This document shows, piece after piece, positions 6,874 to 11,590 of a stretch of 11,590 bases of DNA. The notes under the pieces were generated by a model, which was not told the DNA's origin, ran no database searches, and worked only from the letters and a program-made list of their open reading frames with translations. The DNA is from Planococcaceae bacterium UBA3370. Lineage in GTDB: Bacteria; Bacillota; Bacilli; Bacillales_A; Planococcaceae. The stretch lies in NCBI GenBank assembly GCA_002360295.1, contig DEQI01000349.1:9071-20660 (forward strand). The letters are read 5' to 3'. Every line of letters starts with the position of its first letter. Position 1 is the first letter of the stretch. The position numbers and the translations under genes were made by a program.

Positions 6874-7755
6874 TTAAAATAAAATCTTCTGGTTCAACCA
6901 TTCATCGATATCCACTTTTCCTTGTACGGATAATAAACGATACAAATATCGATAAGGTAACCTATACTTTGTCAGATCGGGGATTGGCATGATTTTTTCA
7001 TATCCAATCTTAAAATCACGTGCTGATTTTTCATCTAAAATATATTCTAGACCAATAAAATCAAACTCTCTTGGCCCTACAACATATGCTTCTGTATCCA
7101 CTAATCCAGTAATTTCTTTATCATTTGATAAAAATTGTGTAGGATCAAGATCAATCAAGACAAAGGTAGAAACTTCAGGGGGAGGTAAATGGCTAAGTAA
7201 GTGTACTACTTCCACATATTTTTCTTTTATTTGTTCCTGCTCAGAATAAAATTTTGAAATGATTTCACGCATCGCTTTTATTAAGAATGGATGAAATTGT
7301 TCTAGTTTTATTTTGACACTTCCGGATGGATTCCCGATGTAATGTTCTTTGTGGGAATGAATTTTAGCTAAACCTTCTCCTAAGCTTTGTAATACAGAAG
7401 AGGGCTGACCGACAAAGGAATTGACTACAACACCGCTCAACTTTTCTACAACGATATATTCTTTTGATAATATTTTTCTTTTATTTAACACTTTAGGGAT
7501 GGGGATGGTAGTCATCTCGCTTAATTTATGATGTACATAGGCTAATTCGAATACATTCCTAGGATCTATTCCAAAGATTCTTTTACACCCCCACCAAAAA
7601 TCATTACTAGGTTCTTTAACCATACGTGAAGTGCGAATAACTACTTCTTGATTATCTGTTTTGACTAACCATACATCACTAGTATGATCCTCGTATCCAG
7701 GGCTTAACTCGACAATTTCTTTAATGGGCTCTTCAAAAAATAAAGTAAAATCCAT
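6874..7755 (-). CDS. APH-fold phosphotransferase-like protein
   Basis: A protein of about 293 residues with the aminoglycoside-phosphotransferase/choline-kinase fold; substrate unknown. Seen (numbering from the upstream TTG at 7767): N-lobe with EVVIRTSR (41-48) where the ATP-contacting residue usually lies, the hinge-like EYIVVEKLSG (103-112), a helix LGEGLAKIHSH (129-139), the catalytic loop FVLIDLDPTQF (202-212) and the metal-binding VDTEAYVVGPREFDF (223-237). Asp206 and Asp224 fit the catalytic base and metal ligand. The usual His before the catalytic Asp and the Asn after it are Ile and Gln, so activity is not certain. I prefer ATG at 7755; TTG at 7767 would add four residues. Neither has a strong ribosome binding site. 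Nothing nearby suggests antibiotic resistance. Confidence 0.8.
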   Translation of the reverse strand: MDFTLFFEEPIKEIVELSPGYEDHTSDVWLVKTDNQEVVIRTSRMVKEPSNDFWWGCKRIFGIDPRNVFELAYVHHKLSEMTTIPIPKVLNKRKILSKEYIVVEKLSGVVVNSFVGQPSSVLQSLGEGLAKIHSHKEHYIGNPSGSVKIKLEQFHPFLIKAMREIISKFYSEQEQIKEKYVEVVHLLSHLPPPEVSTFVLIDLDPTQFLSNDKEITGLVDTEAYVVGPREFDFIGLEYILDEKSARDFKIGYEKIMPIPDLTKYRLPYRYLYRLLSVQGKVDIDEWLNQKILF

Positions 7756-7774
7756 ATTGATTTCCAACTTTCAA

Positions 7775-7780
7775 ATTATA
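7775..7780 (-). promoter_or_regulatory. Probable -10 element of phosphotransferase-like gene
   Basis: A perfect TATAAT on the minus strand 20-25 bases before the ATG. No good -35 lies at 16-18 bases; TTGAAA occurs only 13 bases upstream. Weak to moderate. Confidence 0.35.
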
Positions 7781-7846
7781 ATCGTATAGTTGTTTTCAAT
7801 AAAAGTAGAGGATTTCCCTCTTTTTCTAATGGTCGTTCTTAAGAGG

Positions 7847-7884
7847 AATAAAAAAAGTACACCACTGTAAATAAGTGATGTACT
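7847..7884 (-). terminator. Intrinsic terminator of prsA
   Basis: Minus strand arms AGTACATCACT (7884-7874) and AGTGGTGTACT (7866-7856) give 11 pairs including one G-T wobble around a 7-base loop, followed by a run of T. It lies about 50 bases after the prsA stop and insulates the downstream phosphotransferase-like gene. Confidence 0.92.
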
Positions 7885-7933
7885 GATTATTACATATAGG
7901 ATACTAAAGATAAGTAACAGTTCTTATATTTTA

Positions 7934-8800
7934 TTATTTTTCGTCAGAACTATCATCAGCTTCAGTGTACGCATCAAATGCACCTTTTAAGTCAGCATCT
8001 TTAACTTCCACTTTTGCTTCTTTTAATAATTTTTTAACTGTTGTAGCCCAGTCACCTTTTTGTTCAGCGATGATGTCGCGAATTTCATCTTTTTTCTCTT
8101 CTAAAGTACCGTAGTCTTCCACGTCTCGTTTGTCTGTTACTTCAATGACATGGTAACCGTATTGTGTTTTAACCGGTTCACTAATTGTATTTAACTCTAG
8201 TGCGTATGCAGCGTCGTTAAATTCTGTTACCATTGTTCCAACTGTAAACCAGCCAAGCTCACCACCATTTGAAGCTGTACTGTCAGTAGACATGTCCTTT
8301 GCTACATCTGCAAAATCTTCACCAGCTTTGATGCGTTCAATAGCTTCTTTAGCTGTTTCTTCATCTTCAACTAAAATATGACGAGCATTTAATTCTACAC
8401 TTGCTTGATCATAGTATTTTTGAATTTCTTCATCTGTTACTTCGACATCTTTAGTTGCTTTTTCTTGTAATAAGTTGAAGCGAATATTTGCTTTTAGCGC
8501 ATCTTCAGTTAAGCCGCTTTGTGCAAGGACTAGATCAAATTGCTCTCCGTACTGTTCTTTTAACGAGTCAAATTCAGCTGTCACTTCTTTATCTGTCACT
8601 TCGTATTTAGAAGCCAGAATTTTTTCAATCATAATTTGTTCTAGTAATTGCTCACCAGCTAATTTTTTTATTTCTTTATAAAAATCTTGTTGTGTTAAAT
8701 CGCCTACAGTAGATGTTACAACTACTTCATCACCAGAATTACTACATGCGGCTAAGCCTAATGAAGCAGCTAATGTTAATGCTAAAAATGTTTTTTTCAT
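7934..8800 (-). CDS. prsA: Foldase lipoprotein PrsA (peptidyl-prolyl isomerase)
   Basis: Membrane-anchored extracytoplasmic foldase that helps secreted proteins fold after Sec translocation; its PPIase domain isomerises X-Pro bonds. I start it at the ATG at 8800 (288 residues): the upstream in-frame start at 8836 would place 12 residues (HSHEFKERTFQ) before the signal peptide and run through the AAGGAG ribosome binding site, which sits 12 bases before 8800. Seen: a lipoprotein signal peptide with lipobox LAAC and Cys19 as lipid anchor, an N-terminal chaperone region, and a parvulin domain at about 137-226 (ARHILVED, FADVAKDMSTDS, GGELGWF, TQYGYHVIEV). The C-terminus is acidic. Length matches Bacillales PrsA (about 290). 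Monocistronic. In B. subtilis prsA is repressed by Hpr/ScoC-linked control in the same neighbourhood, but no direct site is obvious here. Confidence 0.97.
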   Translation of the reverse strand: MKKTFLALTLAASLGLAACSNSGDEVVVTSTVGDLTQQDFYKEIKKLAGEQLLEQIMIEKILASKYEVTDKEVTAEFDSLKEQYGEQFDLVLAQSGLTEDALKANIRFNLLQEKATKDVEVTDEEIQKYYDQASVELNARHILVEDEETAKEAIERIKAGEDFADVAKDMSTDSTASNGGELGWFTVGTMVTEFNDAAYALELNTISEPVKTQYGYHVIEVTDKRDVEDYGTLEEKKDEIRDIIAEQKGDWATTVKKLLKEAKVEVKDADLKGAFDAYTEADDSSDEK

Positions 8801-8841
8801 TTGAAATGTACGCTCCTTAAATTCATGTGAATGCAATTTTT

Positions 8842-8869
8842 ACTATATCATAAACGAAATAAAAAACAA
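8842..8869 (-). promoter_or_regulatory. Candidate prsA promoter
   Basis: Minus strand TTGTTT (8864-8869), a 16-base spacer and TATAGT (8842-8847). TATGAT overlaps just upstream and a TTGACA lies at about 8878-8883, too far for either. The exact -35 is uncertain. Confidence 0.35.
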
Positions 8870-8913
8870 AATGGTTGCATGTCAAAACAGCCTAAGTGTT
8901 CCCTTTAGGCATG

Positions 8914-8922
8914 CATACGATA
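8914..8922 (+). promoter_or_regulatory. Possible mother-cell sigma (K/E) -10 before yjcZ-type gene
   Basis: CATACGATA fits the sigma-K -10 pattern CATANNNTA and nearly the sigma-E CATACANT. It lies 23 bases before the ATG. A good -35 for either factor is not seen at the expected distance; that region instead holds the dyad GCCTAA...TTAGGC (8890-8910). Supported mainly by the sporulation-type product. Confidence 0.35.
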
Positions 8923-8945
8923 GAAAATAGAAAGGAGGGAGTGCT

Positions 8946-9050
8946 ATGGGTGGCGGAGGCTATAACGGAGGCGGCTACGGTTCAGGCTTTGCTTTAATAG
9001 TAGTGCTGTTCATTTTACTCATCATCGTCGGTGCAGCGTTTCTTTACTAA
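8946..9050 (+). CDS. YjcZ-family sporulation miniprotein
   Basis: A 34-residue protein, MGGGGYNGGGYGSG followed by one hydrophobic helix (about residues 15-34, FALIVVLFILLIIVGAAFLY). A glycine/tyrosine-rich head and a single C-terminal transmembrane helix define the YjcZ-type family common in spore-forming Bacillales; members are thought to be made during sporulation, and some to associate with spore layers. The ATG follows AAAGGAGGGAG, a near-perfect ribosome binding site. It stands alone on the plus strand, divergent from prsA, and ends at a strong terminator. The localisation and timing are from the family and the possible sigma-K -10, not shown directly. It implies a spore-forming host. 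Confidence 0.9.
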   Translation: MGGGGYNGGGYGSGFALIVVLFILLIIVGAAFLY

Positions 9051-9057
9051 TTAAACA

Positions 9058-9090
9058 AAACGAGTTGGCTCATATTGAGTCAACTCGTTT
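9058..9090. terminator. Bidirectional terminator after yjcZ-type gene
   Basis: Arms AAACGAGTTGGCTCA (9058-9072) and TGAGTCAACTCGTTT (9076-9090) pair over 15 positions with one G-T wobble and a 3-base loop. On the minus strand it is followed by CGTTTTGTTTAATT, so it also serves the convergent 61-residue membrane-protein gene, whose stop is only a few bases away. Confidence 0.88.
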
Positions 9091-9095
9091 CACGT

Positions 9096-9281
9096 TTAAA
9101 CAGCAAATAATACTTCTACATAAAAAGAAATTAATAAAATGGTAATAAGTACATTTATCGTACGGAAAATTTTAGGTTGTTTTTCCTCGGGAATTTCTTT
9201 GCGCATACAAAGTGCATAAGTCATCCGATTTATTTGGAATAAATAAAATACAGAGAATAGCACTACAATAAATAGTAGCAC
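9096..9281 (-). CDS. Small membrane protein of unknown function
   Basis: 61 residues with two hydrophobic segments: about 1-16 (LLFIVVLFSVFYLF) and about 42-60 (INVLITILLISFYVEVLFA), joined by a polar, charged loop MRKEIPEEKQPKIFR. I do not recognise the family. The start is GTG at 9281, supported by GGGGAGG seven bases upstream. It lies 69 bases downstream of the DUF3267-type membrane-protein gene on the same strand with no terminator between, so co-transcription is likely. Both products being membrane proteins fits a shared function, but that is inference. Confidence 0.75.
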   Translation of the reverse strand: MLLFIVVLFSVFYLFQINRMTYALCMRKEIPEEKQPKIFRTINVLITILLISFYVEVLFAV

Positions 9282-9350
9282 ACCTATTCCTCCCCTCTAT
9301 CAGTTCGTTAATAAGCATATCAAACGTTTAGGTTTATATACAAGCTTGAA

Positions 9351-9893
9351 TTATACGTTAGTCGGTACTAGTATTTCATACCCTTTAGGTGTTTCTTCAA
9401 TAATTGCATTCGGTGGAGAATGCCATAAATTTTTCACGTTTAATAAATCAATTACACAAATACTGCAATGAATTCCTAGTAATAAACAAACGTAATGAGC
9501 ATACTGGGGATAGCTAATGGCCATTAGAATTAAAAAACTATTTAAAAAAATAAAGGGTGCAAGCAATGCAAATACATAACGATTTTTTGGAATAGTCTCT
9601 TTAATGCGCATATGCAGAATTGGGATCAGTCGATAACGAATACGCCAACGTAAGGCGAGTTTTTTCCGGTAATCGAATAACGCCATGTAGTGAATAAACT
9701 TATGCATTGGATAAAATGAAATAAGTGTAACGAAAAATACAATAAAATAATCATCATTATGTTTAGTCGTGTAATTAGCACTTAATATGACGTATGAAAA
9801 GCAAAAGACAAGAAAAAAGGCAATAGCAGAAAGTATAATTAATCTCGCTGTACCGTATTCATGTTCAATATTAATCATTTTCCAACAGTGCAT
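9351..9893 (-). CDS. DUF3267-type membrane protein (degenerate zincin-like)
   Basis: About 180 residues with four hydrophobic segments (approximately 18-40, 49-72, 107-128 and 131-152 from the ATG at 9893). MHCWKMIN at the N-terminus and the overall layout fit the DUF3267 family of putative membrane zinc peptidases. The place of the HExxH motif is HKFIH (64-68), with Lys instead of the catalytic Glu; a further His144 and Asp149 (GIHCSICVID) lie where a third ligand region would be. Zinc binding is possible but proteolysis doubtful. I chose ATG 9893 because AAGAAGG is 7 bases upstream; TTG 9911 and ATG 9899 are too far from or too close to that site. Probably co-transcribed with the 61-residue gene. 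Family placement is from memory. Confidence 0.8.
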   Translation of the reverse strand: MHCWKMINIEHEYGTARLIILSAIAFFLVFCFSYVILSANYTTKHNDDYFIVFFVTLISFYPMHKFIHYMALFDYRKKLALRWRIRYRLIPILHMRIKETIPKNRYVFALLAPFIFLNSFLILMAISYPQYAHYVCLLLGIHCSICVIDLLNVKNLWHSPPNAIIEETPKGYEILVPTNV

Positions 9894-9928
9894 CGTCATA
9901 CCTTCTTTCAAGCGTTTGTTTGCGCTTC

Positions 9929-9957
9929 ATTATAAAGAAAAAGAAACCATCTGAAAA
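9929..9957 (-). promoter_or_regulatory. Promoter of DUF3267-type gene
   Basis: Minus strand TTTTCA (9952-9957), a 17-base spacer and a perfect TATAAT (9929-9934). Between it and the ribosome binding site lies a small hairpin, AAGCG...CGCTT. Confidence 0.65.
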
Positions 9958-9970
9958 GTAATTTGACCAT

Positions 9971-10010
9971 TTTTATACTATAATCATATGTTTTTTATTT
10001 TATACTATAA
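9971..10010. repeat. Two exact 13-base direct repeats containing a palindrome
   Basis: TTTTATACTATAA occurs at 9971-9983 and again at 9998-10010, 27 bases apart start to start. Each contains the 11-base palindrome TTATA-C-TATAA. They lie just upstream of the -35 of the DUF3267-type gene, as tandem operators would. The core ATACTAT matches the central part of the B. subtilis ScoC consensus RATANTATY, but both end positions differ. Confidence 0.55.
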
Positions 10011-10025
10011 AGTACATTAACAAAA

Positions 10026-10061
10026 ACAGGTGCTATGGCTTCGTATACGAGGACATCCTGT
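10026..10061 (-). terminator. Possible leftward terminator in intergenic element
   Basis: Minus strand ACAGG...CCTGT with inner ATG/CAT and a TCGTATACGA palindrome, followed by TTTTTGTT. It could end transcripts arriving from hpr, whose own end has no better hairpin nearby. Confidence 0.4.
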
Positions 10062-10186
10062 CTGTCGGTGGAATTTACAGGCAGTTGATCTCCACTTGGA
10101 AATTTTAGGTTCGCTCCACTTCTTGTAGCAGGGATCTAAATGCATGGCAAATCTGTCATGAAAATTTGGAAAAAGTAAATGAGAGT

Positions 10187-10216
10187 TTCCTGCGAAGGCA
10201 TTCGCTATCGCAGGAA
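10187..10216. repeat. 9-base inverted repeat
   Basis: TTCCTGCGA and TCGCAGGAA enclose 12 bases. An alternative small hairpin, GCGAA-GGCA-TTCGC, overlaps the left arm, so two folds compete. No U-tract follows on either strand. Confidence 0.6.
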
Positions 10217-10294
10217 TGTATATGGAAGAAGATTAATTATTATTTGAATAGGAAGGATTAAGTATTAAAAAAGTATTGTGATGTACTGTATAAA

Positions 10295-10849
10295 TTATTG
10301 TTGTAATGAAACTTGTTCATGGATTTCTTCGAAGCTATCTTTGAAATTTGAGAAAGAGCGTTCAAAAATTTGAATAAAGTCTTCCCCGTAAATATTACGA
10401 ATGACAGCCATTACGTCTAAAAATTCAGGGAAGCGACCGTACAATTCTTTTAAAGGTAAAGATCCTTCTAAAATGCAATGCTGTGTATCATGGTAATGCT
10501 CGTTCATTTGTAAAATCAATGAACAACCTTCATCAGTAAGCTCGACGTATGTATTACGCTTGTCATCGTCACGCTTTGAAAATTTTAATAGGCCTCGTTC
10601 TTCTAGCTTTTTTGAAAAATTGAATGCAGTCGATACGTGCATTACACCGAATTTTGCCACGTCGGAAATAGAAGCACCTTGCATATGATAAGAAATCCAT
10701 AAAATATGATGCTCGTTAATATTTAAATCATATGGTTTTATCCAAAGTTGCCAATCCTTTTCAACAGCTTTCCATAAAGCCTTTGATATTTGGGCAATTC
10801 TCTGACTATATAACATAGCCTCTTTTGTTGAATATAATTTCTCAGACAA
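10295..10849 (-). CDS. hpr: HTH-type transcriptional regulator Hpr (ScoC), MarR family
   Basis: Transition-state regulator that in B. subtilis represses extracellular protease genes, peptide transport and sporulation-linked genes. About 184 residues. Seen: [20 protein letters not shown] near the N-terminus, a winged helix-turn-helix at about 45-110 ([20 protein letters not shown] as recognition region, [17 protein letters not shown] as wing) and a C-terminal helical part with [20 protein letters not shown]. These stretches agree closely with B. subtilis Hpr as I recall it (203 residues); the variable C-terminal tail is shorter here. I favour TTG at 10849, which has AAGAAGG eight bases upstream; GTG at 10858 touches that site and would add three residues. 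Monocistronic, with its own strong promoter. Confidence 0.95.
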   Translation of the reverse strand: MSEKLYSTKEAMLYSQRIAQISKALWKAVEKDWQLWIKPYDLNINEHHILWISYHMQGASISDVAKFGVMHVSTAFNFSKKLEERGLLKFSKRDDDKRNTYVELTDEGCSLILQMNEHYHDTQHCILEGSLPLKELYGRFPEFLDVMAVIRNIYGEDFIQIFERSFSNFKDSFEEIHEQVSLQQ

Positions 10850-10885
10850 AGCCTTCACCTTCTTCTTTCATAGCGTTTTGAAATT

Positions 10886-10914
10886 ATTATAGCAATAAAA
10901 GAAAAAAGTTTAAA
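10886..10914 (-). promoter_or_regulatory. Promoter of hpr
   Basis: Minus strand TTTAAA (10909-10914), a 17-base spacer and an extended -10, TGCTATAAT, with a perfect TATAAT at 10886-10891. Confidence 0.75.
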
Positions 10915-11029
10915 GTTAGAAAAATTAAATAATTGGAAAAAGGTTTAAAAATATAATAATATGGTATTTTTATGTGCTCAACCACCTTTAATAGTGGCAT
11001 TTAATAGGTAATACTATATAAAGAAATTA

Positions 11030-11407
11030 TTATTGTTGGTTATCATTCTTTTTGTGTTGAGAAATATTTAGCTCGATTTCGCTGATAGATTTCTGTAAAC
11101 CTTCGATTTCTTGTTTCAAACGATTAGTTTCGGGTTCGATTTCCTTTGAAAAGTGTGAAAGTGTATCGATGAAATCATTTATTATTACAGGTATATTATT
11201 TTTCGCTTCATTTGTAAAATTTGTTATTGAATTTTTAACGTTAGCTGCTTGGTATTTTACATCGATTAATTGATCTTTTGTAGAATTATAATTGTGTACT
11301 AGGTTAGTGCGCAATTGTTTACCTGATTGAGGAGTAGACATAATTGTTGCTACAAATCCTCCTACTAAACCAGCGGTCATGCCAATAAAAAAAGTTTTTG
11401 CTTTCAT
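11030..11407 (-). CDS. YtxH-domain protein (YhaH-like)
   Basis: 125 residues. N-terminal glycine-containing hydrophobic segment (about 5-24, FFIGMTAGLVGGFVATIM) followed by TPQSGKQLR, the typical YtxH-domain signature, then a long amphipathic, probably coiled-coil region to the end (for example ETNRLKQEIEGLQKSISEIE at 93-112). Family members are small, often stress-associated, membrane-linked proteins of unclear function. In B. subtilis a gene of this type, yhaH, neighbours hpr, as here, so the pairing is conserved. The ATG follows AAAGGAG by nine bases. It has its own promoter, so co-transcription with hpr is possible only by readthrough across about 180 bases with no strong terminator. Confidence 0.9.
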   Translation of the reverse strand: MKAKTFFIGMTAGLVGGFVATIMSTPQSGKQLRTNLVHNYNSTKDQLIDVKYQAANVKNSITNFTNEAKNNIPVIINDFIDTLSHFSKEIEPETNRLKQEIEGLQKSISEIELNISQHKKNDNQQ

Positions 11408-11466
11408 AACATTTCTCTCCTTTAAAATATAGTATTGGAAATGTGCGCTATAATTAAAATTTCCTC

Positions 11467-11495
11467 TATATAGCTTTATTAAACCAAATATTCAA
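11467..11495 (-). promoter_or_regulatory. Promoter of YtxH-domain gene
   Basis: Minus strand TTGAAT (11490-11495), a 17-base spacer and TATATA (11467-11472). A dyad TTCAA-TACAG-TTGAA (11491-11505) overlaps the -35 and could be an operator. The remaining bases to the window end show nothing recognisable. Confidence 0.65.
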
Positions 11496-11590
11496 TACAG
11501 TTGAAAAGTAATACTAATTATTCACTGCAATTTTCTTTTGGTTAACTTTTGGTATTAGATCTATAACTCAACGGTTTCGATAAATAATTT

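Larger units (their letters stand above)
10026..10216. other. Gene-free, GC-richer, dyad-rich intergenic element
   Basis: The 401 bases between the DUF3267-type gene and hpr hold no supported gene. Within them 10021-10080 has 28 G/C of 60 against 9 of 60 in 9961-10020, by hand count. Structures: ACAGG (10026), CCTGT (10057) and ACAGG (10077), which allow alternative pairings; GTGGA (10068) with TCCAC (10091); a direct repeat CTCCACTT at 10090 and 10114; and a 9-base dyad at the right end. It looks like a dispersed intergenic repeat or decayed sequence. It cannot be settled from one copy. Confidence 0.5.

Noticed and set aside
6707..6901. 64-codon minus-strand ORF across the bidirectional terminator at 6778-6828
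   Set aside because: It spans a strong terminator and the phosphotransferase-like 3' end and has no ribosome binding site.
1..11590. CRISPR arrays, tRNA or rRNA genes, insertion sequences, prophage or defence genes
   Set aside because: Looked for on both strands; no regularly spaced repeats, tRNA-like folds, transposase or integrase motifs were seen.

Overview
The window is low-GC Gram-positive chromosomal DNA of the Bacillales. The protein sequences and the gene set (serA, a crotonase-family gene, a YhzC-like gene, yhaM, serC, prsA, hpr/scoC, a YtxH-domain gene) resemble the yha/serC/prsA/hpr neighbourhood of Bacillus subtilis, but with many differences. A Lysinibacillus/Solibacillus-type member of the Caryophanaceae is my best guess. 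That is inference, because no 16S or other marker is present.

Left part (1-3280): serA, cut off at its 3' end by the window edge, reads leftward from a clear promoter through a complete T-box leader with a serine-type specifier. A roughly 470-base gap with several dyads follows. A crotonase-family gene then reads rightward, with a FadR-like operator just before its ribosome binding site. Middle (3280-6830): a small YhzC-like gene (leftward), yhaM (3'-5' exoribonuclease, rightward), serC (leftward, with a TTG start) and a PhnA/YjdM-family zinc-ribbon gene (rightward). serA and serC, two steps of serine synthesis, lie about 3.3 kb apart in the same orientation. Each has its own promoter, and only serA has a T-box.

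Right part (6830-11590): almost everything reads leftward: an APH-fold phosphotransferase-like gene, prsA (secretion foldase lipoprotein), a 61-residue membrane protein, a DUF3267-type membrane protein, hpr/scoC (MarR-family transition-state regulator) and a YtxH-domain gene. One 34-residue YjcZ-type sporulation miniprotein reads rightward between prsA and the membrane-protein genes. Strong intrinsic terminators separate most of the convergent pairs. A GC-richer, dyad-rich, gene-free stretch lies between the DUF3267 gene and hpr.

The window is mostly ordinary core genome. I found no mobile element, CRISPR array, tRNA or rRNA, and no multi-gene system that looks undescribed. The points worth checking are the regulatory sites, the catalytic-residue substitutions in three enzyme-like proteins, several start-codon corrections, and the intergenic element at 10026-10216.
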